From JAFNAG01 sp963824985 (GTDB lineage: Bacteria; Acidobacteriota; UBA6911), in the NCBI GenBank assembly GCA_963824985.1, contig CAWGRQ010000004.1, forward strand, positions 34,539 through 98,538: a stretch of 64,000 nt of DNA. Direction: 5' to 3'. Below the pieces are notes generated by a model. The model saw only the letters and a list, made by a program, of their open reading frames with translations, was not told the DNA's origin and ran no database searches. A program made the translations under genes and the position numbers. Position 1 is the first letter of the stretch, and each line of letters begins with the position of its first letter. Positions 20,037 through 28,518 of the stretch are shown here, piece by piece.

Positions 20037-20168
20037 TCAGAGTCCTGGATCAAGTCCAAGGACCGTCCGGCACAAAATCTTGCACCCGTTGGCCGCATCT
20101 TTCCAACGGGTCAACTCCCTGGGTGAGTGGCTGATGCCGCCCAGAGAAGGCACGAAGATCATCCCCGC
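20037..20168 (-). pseudogene. C-terminal remnant of M20/hydantoinase-carbamoylase family enzyme
   Basis: Only the last about 43 codons are left: AGMIFVPSLGGISHSPRE, then LTRWKDAANGCKILCRTVLG. This matches the ending of N-carbamoyl-amino-acid hydrolase-type M20 enzymes (xMIFVPSxxGISHSPxE). The metal-binding domain is absent. It is joined directly to the amidohydrolase remnant upstream, in a different frame. Confidence 0.5.
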
Positions 20169-20300
20169 GGGTGCGGGTCGGCTGGATGGTGATGGCTGTC
20201 GCACTTTCCGCCGCGATCTGTGCGGCGCTCCCCTCAGCGCCATTCGTGACCGGCTGCGATTTCCGGGGCCGTTCAATCGCGCAGGCCATCGTCAGCGAAG

Positions 20301-20604
20301 CGGGATCCCTGGTTGCATATCGCCCGTCCAGGCCGAAATGCCAGTCCAGGTGCACGTGGGTGTCGATCAATCCGGGCAGGATGGTCAAACCCTTCAGATC
20401 ATAGGTGGCCCCGGCTCCTGCCGCTGCCCCGGGTCCGACCCTGGCGCTGCGCCCACCTTCGACCTGAATGACCGTGTTGTGCGCCACTCCGCCTTTTCCG
20501 TCCAGCAGCGAACCGGCTTGAATCACGATCGGCCTGTCCTGCGCCATGCCCAGGGAAACTACAACCAGCAAGCCACAGAGAAGCAATGTTGCGAATCTCA
20601 TTTC
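20301..20604 (-). pseudogene. Amidohydrolase (imidazolonepropionase-like), N-terminal remnant
   Basis: It starts at an ATG with a GGAAGG site. A signal peptide (RFATLLLCGLLVVVSLGMA) is followed by the amidohydrolase N-terminal beta sandwich and the first metal motif, LTILPGLIDTHVHLDWHFG. After about residue 100 the similarity ends and another gene's tail follows, so at least 300 residues are missing. Family members are secreted or periplasmic metal-dependent hydrolases of cyclic amides or dipeptides. Confidence 0.65.
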
Positions 20605-20639
20605 CTTCCGTCCTTTGATTAGCATCAATGCCATTTATG

Positions 20640-20763
20640 GTGACCTGCGCACCAGTATTGCCGAACGGCCGGAGCGGAATTTCCGCGGCTGAAGCGGCAG
20701 CAATCCGGTTCCGGCGAGGACTGCGGTATTGGCAACAAAGGTTTGTCGCGAAATCCGGGCCAT
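20640..20763 (-). pseudogene. Tat-type aldo/keto reductase, N-terminal remnant
   Basis: It has GGAGG before the ATG. MARISRQTFVANTAVLAGTG is a Tat-like signal. In the next frame the sequence continues IPLRPFGNTGAQVTI, the standard first strand of the aldo/keto reductases seen intact at 36.3-37.5 kb and 51.8-53.0 kb. It has one frameshift and is cut off after about 45 residues where the amidohydrolase remnant begins. Confidence 0.6.
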
Positions 20764-20838
20764 GATATTTCCTCCTCTCATGAACAGGGCATGTCGTCGC
20801 GCTTGTGATGATGTGGGTCAAAGATAGGGTTTTATCGG

Positions 20839-21153
20839 GTGCGTTGCGATGAAGAATCCCGAAGAACGCAGCCCGTGCAACTCTCGGACTGCATGGCCGC
20901 TGCAGGCACCTGGAAATGGTCCAACGGCGGCAGCGTCACGCTCGACAACGGCGGCGCTGCGGTCGGCAACGACAACGGGGGCAAAGAGGTAAATCGCGGG
21001 AAATGGCCCTGCGTCAGCGTTACGCCCGTTACGATCGAGATCTCCTGGGTAAAGGGCGGCTGGCGGGACACGCTGACCCTATCGTCCAACGGGACGAGAC
21101 TGGAAGGGGAAAACCAACAGAACTATCGCGTATGGGGAGAGAGAATCAGATAA
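20839..21153 (+). CDS. Small hypothetical protein, beta-rich domain
   Basis: 104 aa from a GTG. The part from residue 19 (MAAAGTWKWSNGGSVTLDNG, then VTIEISWVKGGWRDTLTLSS) resembles a short beta domain found at the C-terminus of larger acidobacterial secreted proteins, where a GTW...W pattern is followed by a D.L.LS...L.G motif. There is no signal peptide, and the first residues look unrelated, so this may be the tail of a lost larger gene. It faces the remnant cluster divergently. Low certainty. Confidence 0.4.
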   Translation: MRCDEESRRTQPVQLSDCMAAAGTWKWSNGGSVTLDNGGAAVGNDNGGKEVNRGKWPCVSVTPVTIEISWVKGGWRDTLTLSSNGTRLEGENQQNYRVWGERIR

Positions 21154-21295
21154 TTACCCAAGTTTCGTCCCATTGCCTATTCCCACGCATTATTTCGAGG
21201 AGAATGTGGGACTGGATTAATCCTACGAAGTCTGACTGTAAAGGCAATCTCCCGGAGCGGTTGCGAACTGCGTGGCGGACGGTGATTCTGCCGGC

Positions 21296-23617
21296 TCAGT
21301 TGCCGTTGTTGATCCGTTCGTGGATGAGGCTGAACAGATTGCTGTAATCGTCGGTCCATACCAGGGGCGGCGGAACGGGATCCTTCCACGGGGTGACGTT
21401 GGCCTGAACGTCGGGATCGGCAAGAAACTCCCGGCTGGCGGTCAGCAGCACCCAGTCGGTCCGGTCCGTGCGCCGACTTCCACTCCCCAGATCGTGGAAC
21501 CAGAGAGCCTGCATCTTCTGCCCGGGGCCGGGAGGGATCAGGTTGCGCACCACGGGGCTCAGATCAAAATAGCGGTTCGTGATATGGACCGCCAGGATGC
21601 CATCCGGCTTCAGATGATATCGATAGGTCTCGAAACACTCGCGCGTCAGCAGGTGTACCGGAATGGCGTCGCTGCTGAAGGCATCAACCGCAATCACGTC
21701 GAATTGCTGGGACTCCCCCTGCTCGCGCTCCCTCTCCATGGAGATGCGGGCATCGCCGAGCACGACATCGCTCCGCGCCGGGCTATCCTTCCGATAGGTG
21801 AAATATTTGTCGGAGAGGCGCACCACCTCGGGATTGATCTCGTAGAAACGGATGAAGTCCCCCCGCTCCCCATAAACCGCAGAGGTTCCGGTGCCCAGAC
21901 CGATGACTCCGATGCGCATAGGCATCCCCTGGAGCCGGAGAGGATGAAGGCGCAGCGCCACGCCTATGCCGCTGTCGGGGCTGTAATAGGAAACGGGCCA
22001 GTCGCGCTTTTCGGCGTCCTGGAACTGAAACCCGTGCTCGATCCGGCCGTGCATCAGGCTGAACTGGTGTTCGCCGGGATCGTCCTTATACAATTCCTGC
22101 ACGCGCAAGACGCCGAAAAAGTTGCGGGCCGCCTCCACGCTGCTTTCGGTTGACTGGCGGATATTCCTGCCCAGGACGATGGCCAGCATGATCCACGAAA
22201 AGCCGAGGACGCCCCATACGGCCCATACTCTCGGCGGGTGGCCGAACCAACGCACCCCTTTCCGGTCAACCACGACGGCGGCCATCGTTAAAAAGGGGAT
22301 GGCGATCATGGCTGCATGGACGCTATCCGCCCGCCAGTCGTAATTGGCGATCATCAGCGTCAACACCGCCCAGCCGGCGCATAGAGCGCCCCACAGTCCC
22401 CACGCCACCACAGGCCGGCCGCGATACAACGCCCCGGTGCGATCCCGGAACAGGACCCAGAGGATCAACAGGGTGGTGGCGAGCAGGCCGAAATGATATT
22501 CCCAGAAGCCCCGCAACAGCCTCGGCGCTATCACCGTGACCAGGAAGCCTCCCAAGGCGCCGCCGCCGGCCACCATCAGGTAAAACGACGTGAGATACCG
22601 CGATCCCGGCCGCAATCTCACCAGTTCACCATGGCAGACCATGCACGAGGCAAAAAGGGTGAGCGAATAGCAGAGAATCTGCCAGCGCAGCGGCACGAAC
22701 ACGCTGCCGAACAGGACGAAGCCCATCCAGGCCGTGCATGCAGCCAGGCCGCCGATGAACAGGGGCCGCCAATAGAGTCTTTCATGCTGAAAGCAGATCA
22801 CGAAAGAGAGCAGATAGAGCGCAAGCGGCAGGATCCAGAGGAGCGGTACAACGGCGAGATCCTGGCACATCATGCTGGTGGTGGCCAGCAGCATGATTGA
22901 ACTGCAGGCGGTGAGACCCAACCAGAGGAAATGCCGGGCGGCGCCAGGCTTCGCGCCTGCCTGGGCCTCGTCCAGACGACCCACCGAGTGTTCGATGGCG
23001 CGGGCAGACATCACTTTCAGCGACAGCAAAATGCACATCAGGGCGAAGGCAGTGTAGATCCAGGACCAGAGAACGGCCTGCAGATGAAGGCTGACCGCGG
23101 GCTCGATCAGAAATGGATAACTCAGGATGGCCAGCAGCGAACCCAGATTGGAAACCGCGTAGAGACGATACGGAAAACTCTCCAGTCGCGTGCGGCTGAA
23201 CCAGGACTGCAACAACGGCGCCGTGGAAGAAAGCAGGAGAAATGGAGCGCCGATGCTGACCAACAACAGTCCCATGATGCGCAGGATGGGAGACTGGTCG
23301 TCATGCGGCTTCCATCCTTGGGATGGCGCGATCGAAAACCATAATACGGCCAGGATGGTCCCGAGCAATAAAGCGATGTGCAACCGGGCCTGCCGGCGCA
23401 ACGGCCACCTGCTGGCAAGGGCATGGGCGTATGCATACCCCCCCAGAAGAAGGGCCTGGAAGAACAGCATGCAGGTGGTCCAGACCGCCGGAGCCCCACC
23501 GAACCAGGGGAGGATATATTTTCCGATCAGAGGCTGAATCAGGAAAAGCAGGAAGGCGCTCAGGAACATGGTCGCGCCGTATACGAACATAGTCTGCCAT
23601 CCCCCAGGCAAGTGCAT
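21296..23617 (-). CDS. Fused MFS/spermidine-synthase-like membrane protein
   Basis: 773 aa (a start at 23590 with a GGGGGA site is equally possible). About 500 residues of membrane helices come first, starting SAFLLFLIQPLIGKYILPWF, GGAPAVWTTCMLFFQALLLG. A class I methyltransferase/polyamine synthase fold follows: VIGLGTGTSAVYGERGD (nucleotide-binding loop), FYEINPEVVRLS, and FDVIAVDAFSSDAIPVHLLT. The family is annotated as fused MFS/spermidine synthase; the enzyme activity is not established and may not be polyamine synthesis. It is encoded alone, divergent from the PAP2 gene with a gap of about 165 bp that must hold both promoters. Confidence 0.85.
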   Translation of the reverse strand: MHLPGGWQTMFVYGATMFLSAFLLFLIQPLIGKYILPWFGGAPAVWTTCMLFFQALLLGGYAYAHALASRWPLRRQARLHIALLLGTILAVLWFSIAPSQGWKPHDDQSPILRIMGLLLVSIGAPFLLLSSTAPLLQSWFSRTRLESFPYRLYAVSNLGSLLAILSYPFLIEPAVSLHLQAVLWSWIYTAFALMCILLSLKVMSARAIEHSVGRLDEAQAGAKPGAARHFLWLGLTACSSIMLLATTSMMCQDLAVVPLLWILPLALYLLSFVICFQHERLYWRPLFIGGLAACTAWMGFVLFGSVFVPLRWQILCYSLTLFASCMVCHGELVRLRPGSRYLTSFYLMVAGGGALGGFLVTVIAPRLLRGFWEYHFGLLATTLLILWVLFRDRTGALYRGRPVVAWGLWGALCAGWAVLTLMIANYDWRADSVHAAMIAIPFLTMAAVVVDRKGVRWFGHPPRVWAVWGVLGFSWIMLAIVLGRNIRQSTESSVEAARNFFGVLRVQELYKDDPGEHQFSLMHGRIEHGFQFQDAEKRDWPVSYYSPDSGIGVALRLHPLRLQGMPMRIGVIGLGTGTSAVYGERGDFIRFYEINPEVVRLSDKYFTYRKDSPARSDVVLGDARISMEREREQGESQQFDVIAVDAFSSDAIPVHLLTRECFETYRYHLKPDGILAVHITNRYFDLSPVVRNLIPPGPGQKMQALWFHDLGSGSRRTDRTDWVLLTASREFLADPDVQANVTPWKDPVPPPLVWTDDYSNLFSLIHERINNGN

Positions 23618-23783
23618 CCCGGATTTGCAGGGCTATATTACACGAATGCCGGCGGCCCCGGTAGCGATTGATCGGAATGAATTGCTGGACGAATCCTCAG
23701 GGTGTCTGCTATGTATTCAGACATGCTGCGCGCCGCAGCCTGCTAATCCAGCCAGGCGTGCTACGCGGAGCTCCGTTGCATTC

Positions 23784-24608
23784 ATGAAGGGATCTCCCGT
23801 GATCACCGTGACCCGCCGAAAGAACGGATTGGCGCTCCTGGGGATGTTTTTCCTGTCCCTGAGTTTCCGCTCCACGGCCTATTGCCAACAGCCGCCCGCG
23901 GATCCACCGGAATCGCCGGTTTTCCTGATTCAGACGGCCCCGGGTTCGAAGTCTTCTGCCGCGGCGGAGCAATCGGCATCGCGCAAATACATTGGCAATA
24001 TCTGGAGCGACCAGAAGGCCATCTGGTCCAGCCCGTTCCGCATGAAGCGCCGCCAGTGGCTGGCCGTGGCACTCCCTCTGGCTGTCGGGACGGCCGCCCT
24101 GCTTGCCAGTGACCAGAGTGCGGCGCGGGCTCTGCCCAATACGGCGGATCAGAGTATCTGGTCGAGGCGGGTGTCAAACATCGGAGCCATTGGCGCCATG
24201 GGGGGGATGGTCGGCGGGACCATGCTTTATGGCAAGGCGCGCCGCGATCCCGAGTGGTTCAAAATTGGAGTGTCCGCGAGCCGGGCTCTGGCGGACTCCT
24301 TCATCGTCTGCACGAGTCTCAAATACCTGACCGCACGCGAGCGCCCGACGGAAAACAACGGCGAAGGGCGGTTCTGGAAAGGGGGGGATTCATTCCCCTC
24401 CGCCCATACGATGTACAGCTTCACTGTTGCGATGGTCATTGCGCGCAATCCCCGGACTCCCAAGTGGCTCAAGGTGACGGCCTTCGGCGTCAGCACGGTC
24501 GTGGGCCTGGCACGCTGGGGCGCACAGCGTCATTTCCCTTCCGATGTCGTGATCGGCGGCGTTCTGGGGAGCCTGATCGGAAACTATGTCGCCACCCGGC
24601 AGCGTTGA
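23784..24608 (+). CDS. PAP2 family membrane-associated phosphatase
   Basis: 274 aa from the ATG at 23784, chosen because it places a signal-like helix (LALLGMFFLSLSFRSTAYC) at the N-terminus. The three PAP2 motifs are present: KYLTARERP (KX6RP type), FPSAHTMYSF (PSxH with the catalytic His) and ARWGAQRHFPSDVVIGG (SRx5HxxxD variant with Ala for Ser). The PSAH and RHFPSD histidines needed for phospho-His catalysis are kept. Substrates in this superfamily include undecaprenyl pyrophosphate and phosphatidate; none can be chosen here. It precedes the convergent peptide operon. Confidence 0.85.
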   Translation: MKGSPVITVTRRKNGLALLGMFFLSLSFRSTAYCQQPPADPPESPVFLIQTAPGSKSSAAAEQSASRKYIGNIWSDQKAIWSSPFRMKRRQWLAVALPLAVGTAALLASDQSAARALPNTADQSIWSRRVSNIGAIGAMGGMVGGTMLYGKARRDPEWFKIGVSASRALADSFIVCTSLKYLTARERPTENNGEGRFWKGGDSFPSAHTMYSFTVAMVIARNPRTPKWLKVTAFGVSTVVGLARWGAQRHFPSDVVIGGVLGSLIGNYVATRQR

Positions 24609-24731
24609 TCGGTGCAGGATCCGGTGCCCTGCACACAGAGCCGATCCGTATTCATCCGCGTTCTTCCGTGTCCTGCGATGACTTGCAGGCCTTATTTCAT
24701 GAAAAAGGCGGTTGGAGTCGGCAGTGCGCGT

Positions 24732-25451
24732 TCAGGACCGGATCGGCAGCAGGACCGTCACGGCCGTGTAGATTCCCCAGGGGATGATTACGAGGAGGAA
24801 CGCCTTTCGGAAAGAGAGACCGGTGGAAACGCGACTCAATCCCAGGGACAGCAGGAATATCTGGAGAAGGGTGACGAGATCGAGGGATGAAAGCAGGCGA
24901 TAGAAAACCGGAGATCCGGGGTGATGGAAGAATGCCGGGTTGGTCGCCAACGGGTTGCGCAAGTCAAGGCCCTCCAGGTTTTGAATAACGGTCGCGGTTA
25001 GTGCCAGCATCGATTCCCGCACGACCAACGAAAACATGGAGACGTGTGCAACAACCGCGAACACGCTCTTGAAACGCGCATCCACACCGATCAGTTCCAG
25101 CGCCAGCCACAGAATCTTGGCCACGACCAGCGCGGTCAGGAATGTGCTCGCCACGGTTGAGATTCCCTGAAAAACCTGAATCTCCACCTTCCGAGCCAAA
25201 GCCATCTCCAGGATGCCCTGCGGATCGACGACCGGGGCCGTCTGCATCAGGTCCCTGATCAGGCGAGGGAAACCGACGCGTGTCACGACATAGAAATTCA
25301 CGACCGCCGCATACAGGGCGGCAACCGCGAGCGGATAAAACCAACAAGGCCGTTCCTTCAGGCCGGCCAGCACCGACGCCGGACTGAAAAACATGGAAAC
25401 GAACGCGATCGCCGGATATCCCGGACGGGTCCTCTCCCCTGACAGTTGCAT
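24732..25451 (-). CDS. Yip1-domain-like integral membrane protein (last gene of peptide operon)
   Basis: 239 aa, GGGAGG 5 nt before the ATG, 16 bp after the ATPase gene. Five hydrophobic segments are visible, for example WFYPLAVAALYAAVVNFYVV and AFLLVIIPWGIYTAVTVLL, with an N-terminal FFSPASVLAGLKERP typical of bacterial Yip1-family proteins (F.P..VF..L...P). Such proteins often sit beside ABC transporters and are of unknown mechanism. As the last gene of an ABC/peptide operon it could help assemble the transporter or give immunity; that is inference from position. Confidence 0.7.
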   Translation of the reverse strand: MQLSGERTRPGYPAIAFVSMFFSPASVLAGLKERPCWFYPLAVAALYAAVVNFYVVTRVGFPRLIRDLMQTAPVVDPQGILEMALARKVEIQVFQGISTVASTFLTALVVAKILWLALELIGVDARFKSVFAVVAHVSMFSLVVRESMLALTATVIQNLEGLDLRNPLATNPAFFHHPGSPVFYRLLSSLDLVTLLQIFLLSLGLSRVSTGLSFRKAFLLVIIPWGIYTAVTVLLPIRS

Positions 25452-25467
25452 GGTAACCTCCCCGATT

Positions 25468-26235
25468 TCACATCCACGACAGCTCTCTCAGTTCCGGTGT
25501 GCCGGCCACTTCCCACAACGCCGCCTCCAATCCCGACCTCGATTCCATGAAGACCGGTCGGCCCGCACTCTCCGGTGCGAGTGGTATCTCCCGCCTGAAA
25601 GAGCCTTCATGGAGAATGCCTGCACGGTGGCAGAGACGCTCCACCAGGCTGAGATCGTGCGAGGTAAGGACGATGGTGCGCCCTTGAGCGGACATGCGCG
25701 CCAGCGTACGGACAAGACAATACACGGAGGCGGGATCGAGGCCGAGAAACGGCTCGTCGAGCAGCAGCACTTCCGGAGCGTGAATCAGGGCGCAGGCCAG
25801 CCTGAGTTTCTGGAGCATGCCCTGGGAATATTCATAGAGATAGTGGCCCGCCGCCGCTTCGAAATCCAGCAACACGAACAGGTCCTGCATCCGCCGCTGC
25901 GCTTCCTGACCGCCAAGACCATGCATGAGGCCGCATGCCAGAATCACCTCCGCACCGGAAAGGTAGTCAAAAAAAGAGAAATGGGGCGATGCAAAGCCGA
26001 CCTTTGACGCCAGCCGGGTCCGATTCGCCCCCGCATCCATGCCCAGAAGCGATACCTTGCCGGATGTGGCCGAAACAAGGCCGGCAAGAATCGAGAGCGT
26101 CGTCGTTTTGCCCGCGCCGTTGGGACCAATCAAACCGTAAATGCAGCCTTTGGGGACCACAAAGCTCACGTGCGCCAGCGCCATGTGATTTCGGTATAAC
26201 TTCGAGAGATCGGTGACCGCCACGACGGGAATCAT
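25468..26235 (-). CDS. ABC transporter ATP-binding protein (peptide operon)
   Basis: 255 aa from the ATG at 26235, which overlaps the permease stop (ATGA). Walker A is IGPNGAGKTTTL, the signature is EYSQGMLQKLRLA (the usual SGGM/SxGQ replaced by SQGM), Walker B is VLLLDEPFLGLDP and the H-loop is VLTSHDLSLVE. The domain organisation is that of exporter ATPases with a short C-terminus. Coupled translation with the 498-aa permease shows that they form one transporter. Its place after two precursor-like peptide genes suggests export of, or immunity to, the mature peptides. Confidence 0.88.
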   Translation of the reverse strand: MIPVVAVTDLSKLYRNHMALAHVSFVVPKGCIYGLIGPNGAGKTTTLSILAGLVSATSGKVSLLGMDAGANRTRLASKVGFASPHFSFFDYLSGAEVILACGLMHGLGGQEAQRRMQDLFVLLDFEAAAGHYLYEYSQGMLQKLRLACALIHAPEVLLLDEPFLGLDPASVYCLVRTLARMSAQGRTIVLTSHDLSLVERLCHRAGILHEGSFRREIPLAPESAGRPVFMESRSGLEAALWEVAGTPELRELSWM

Positions 26236-27728
26236 GATGAAAACACCGTGAGCTTCGCCAAGATGACCTTCCTTTCGTCCACCATCGTTTTCCGTATCCA
26301 GCCCGGCAGCACCCTGGCACGGATAAACCAGAGGAGCGCGGGAGTTAAACCCAGTTGCAGCCATAATGCCCAGGGAGGCAGAAACAAGCGTGACAAATCT
26401 GTGGACATCATGAAAGCGGCCAGGAAAAGCAACTGCAATAGCGGAATGGTCAGGGCGCCGGCCGTCATGCCGCCCGAGAACTGCGAAGCTCGTTCGATAG
26501 GCTCAGGATGCCGCAGAGAAAAAAAACTGCCGCTGATCTCACCGATCAGGATGTTCGAGCCCGCATAGCTCAGGATGCTCAGCCACGCAGCCGTGTTCAT
26601 GCCCGCGGCCGGATGGAGAAATCCGGGGATAATGACAGCTGCCACCATGCATGCCTGCAACAGGCTGAGGGTTTGATTTTTTGCCTTCAGAGGCTCATCC
26701 GCCGGCATTGGAAGCATATAGTAGAGCCACACCCCCCTGTGATCGATTCCCAGCAGGTTGCCGCGCAGGTGGGCATGAAAGATCAGGACCATCGAGCCGA
26801 ACAGCATGTAATCCAGCAAAGCATCCGCTTTTGTGAGATACATGAACAGAAAACCGTATCCCCCTCCCCATATCATGAGCAGCATGGCGTTGCGGTTGCG
26901 AATCCAGCCCAGGAGGCTGACGCGCCACAGCGCTGGCGGCCAGGAAGGGTGGATCAACAACAGGCTTCCGCGCGACATGATGTGCCGGAAACGGCCCTTC
27001 GGCCCGGCAATGCCGGAGTAGACCGCGCTCCGCTGCACCGTAAAATCAGCGATCAGGAGAATCAACACAATCCCGGCCAGAAACAGCGTGGGTCCAAATG
27101 GCTCCCCGCCGCTCAGGATACGACCCAGTTGATGCCCCGGAAGCGATCTCTCAAAGCCATAGCCGCCGACAGTCGACGCCGCCATCCATCCGGCGATGAT
27201 CAGGGCCACCAGGATGGGAAAGAGCCTGGCTGATCGATGCACGAATCCGGCCTGGTAAATAGCGGCACGCACCAGGGAAACCGTCAACTGCACCGAGGCG
27301 GCCAACAGCCCACAGGAGACCAGGCCGCACAGGAAACCGGCCAATGACGGAGGGAGCATCCAGCCGGCGATCTGAAGAACAACAACAAGGAGAAGCAGGG
27401 GAAAGCTGGCGAAGGACAAGACAAAGCCGAGGCAATATAGACGCATGAAGCCGCGAATGGGGTAGATCGTCAGCCGTTCCAGGCGAATCCGCCAGGTGAG
27501 ATCCTTGCCGATCAGTACACCTGCTGCAATCCAGGCACACCAGCCCTGATTCAAGCCGGTGGAGATTCGCGCCGGAGGGGCATTCTGCAGCAAAGAGCGC
27601 GCAGCCACAGCGCCGGCTGCGGCCGCGGCCGCCAGGACAAGCCCGAGACTCAAACAGCCGGCCCAGCCGTTATGAGCCAGGGCCCTGCGCCACTTTTCGC
27701 GGATCAGCAGTCGAGCGAGCCAGATCAT
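26232..27728 (-). CDS. ABC transporter permease, large (peptide operon)
   Basis: 498 aa with about 12 hydrophobic segments in two halves, for example LSLGLVLAAAAAAGAVAARS, AGIVLILLIADFTVQR and SILSYAGSNILIGEISGSFF. It lacks an ATPase domain and overlaps the ATPase gene by 4 nt. The size is that of duplicated ABC-2-like permeases that work with a single ATPase. The weak ribosome site and a perfect hairpin 27 bp upstream suggest lower expression than the peptide genes. Likely role: export of, or self-protection against, the operon's peptides (inference). Confidence 0.75.
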   Translation of the reverse strand: MIWLARLLIREKWRRALAHNGWAGCLSLGLVLAAAAAAGAVAARSLLQNAPPARISTGLNQGWCAWIAAGVLIGKDLTWRIRLERLTIYPIRGFMRLYCLGFVLSFASFPLLLLVVVLQIAGWMLPPSLAGFLCGLVSCGLLAASVQLTVSLVRAAIYQAGFVHRSARLFPILVALIIAGWMAASTVGGYGFERSLPGHQLGRILSGGEPFGPTLFLAGIVLILLIADFTVQRSAVYSGIAGPKGRFRHIMSRGSLLLIHPSWPPALWRVSLLGWIRNRNAMLLMIWGGGYGFLFMYLTKADALLDYMLFGSMVLIFHAHLRGNLLGIDHRGVWLYYMLPMPADEPLKAKNQTLSLLQACMVAAVIIPGFLHPAAGMNTAAWLSILSYAGSNILIGEISGSFFSLRHPEPIERASQFSGGMTAGALTIPLLQLLFLAAFMMSTDLSRLFLPPWALWLQLGLTPALLWFIRARVLPGWIRKTMVDERKVILAKLTVFSS

Positions 27729-27754
27729 GATTGGAACCTGGGCCGGAAGAAGCT

Positions 27755-27787
27755 CTCATTCCGGGTCCCACCGGGACCCGGAATGAG
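27755..27787 (-). terminator. Perfect 15-bp hairpin between peptide gene and ABC permease
   Basis: CTCATTCCGGGTCCC (27755-27769), loop ACC, then the exact inverted copy (27773-27787). No clear T-run follows on the minus strand, so it may act as an attenuator, a processing site or an mRNA 3' stabiliser rather than a full terminator. Confidence 0.6.
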
Positions 27788-27818
27788 GGATAATTGTTGC
27801 CTGGTCGCGCGCGGGATT

Positions 27819-28088
27819 TTAGCAGAACAGCGCAATCCCTTTGGCAATGACGGCGCCGGCGCCGCACCAGACGCAGCCAAAGAGAACGCCGATTCCCATC
27901 CCGACCGCAGCCCCATCCATGAAATCGCTGCAGGTACTGCCTCCCATGACCATGCCTTCGGCAATAGTCGTGAGTGCATGCGGGCCGGGCGATGTCATGG
28001 CTGCGCTCGAGAGAATTACGGCAATGCAGAGTGCAACCATCAAAAACGCGGTCATGATGGCTGAGTATCGATTCAGGTTCTTCAGCAT
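27819..28088 (-). CDS. Putative secreted GG-leader peptide precursor, four-Cys core (peptide B)
   Basis: 89 aa; the start at 28088 has AGGAG 7 nt upstream, while the longer frame to 28214 has none. A hydrophobic Sec-like leader (IMTAFLMVALCIAVILSSAA) is followed by TIAEGMVMGG, a double-glycine ending at residue 50. The remaining 39 residues (STCSDFMDGAAVGMGIGVLF and onward, ending ALFC) are Gly-rich and hydrophobic, with Cys at core positions 3, 22, 25 and 39. Peptide A in the same operon has the same design (GG then Ser; Cys at 5, 23, 27, 42). With a C39 peptidase and a thioredoxin-like protein upstream, this looks like a bacteriocin-like or RiPP precursor that is cleaved after GG and disulphide-bonded. 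No homologue was recognised. Confidence 0.65.
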   Translation of the reverse strand: MLKNLNRYSAIMTAFLMVALCIAVILSSAAMTSPGPHALTTIAEGMVMGGSTCSDFMDGAAVGMGIGVLFGCVWCGAGAVIAKGIALFC

Positions 28089-28164
28089 TGTTCGACTCCT
28101 TTCAAAATGTGTTTTGATCCCCGCAGGCCGAGGTGTAAAGCGCGGCCTGCTTTGAAAACAGACT

Positions 28165-28293
28165 CTACATCCACCAACCATCGGGATCGGAATCGGGATC
28201 GGGGTCGCAATCACAATCGATATCGAAACCGATACCGACCCCGATTCCGATAGCCATACCGACTGGCACCCATCTGCGGCCTATCTTTTTCAT
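28165..28293 (-). CDS. Possible 42-aa peptide within an inverted hexanucleotide repeat
   Basis: An ATG-to-TAG frame runs through a tract of GGGATC/GGAATC-type hexamers that turns around at GATATC, so the DNA is also a long imperfect hairpin (about 28175-28252). The product would read MKKIGRRWVPVGMAIGIGVG, then IGFDIDCDCDPDPDSDPDGW, WM. The ribosome site is weak. Such repeats give open frames by chance, so coding is doubtful. It does sit between two real peptide genes, in the same direction, and could be a leftover peptide or just structured spacer RNA. Confidence 0.3.
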   Translation of the reverse strand: MKKIGRRWVPVGMAIGIGVGIGFDIDCDCDPDPDSDPDGWWM

Positions 28294-28402
28294 GCGTCAC
28301 CGGGTGAGCCACGGCGCATGAGAAGCTGCAGCTCCGAAAATAGCCCGGGACCGCTTTATGCGTCGCAGGGTGTGCCTTACAGGCGTGCACGGCAGCCCCG
28401 TA

Positions 28403-28504
28403 TCAGAATGCAGCCAGGTGCCGCCGGACGATGTCGAAAAGCGCCCACGATGCGGCGGCCAGGCCCAGGATGCGGATCAGGGTTTTCCAGGAAAGACGTT
28501 TCAT
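28403..28504 (-). CDS. 33-aa membrane peptide in peptide operon
   Basis: GAGGG lies about 6 nt before the ATG, and the gene starts 14 bp after the peptide A stop. The protein has a basic start (MKRLSWK), one helix-forming stretch (TLIRILGLAAASWALFDIV) and a basic end (RRHLAAF). Its size and charge pattern are those of small single-helix membrane proteins, such as immunity or accessory peptides. Tight spacing on both sides and a proper ribosome site support translation. Function unknown; immunity or accessory is a guess from context. Confidence 0.5.
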   Translation of the reverse strand: MKRLSWKTLIRILGLAAASWALFDIVRRHLAAF

Positions 28505-28518
28505 AGCGGTTCCCTCGA

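Noticed and set aside
20050..20634. A complete 194-aa amidohydrolase-like protein
   Set aside because: Only the first about 100 residues match the family; the rest lies over another gene's fragment in a different frame.
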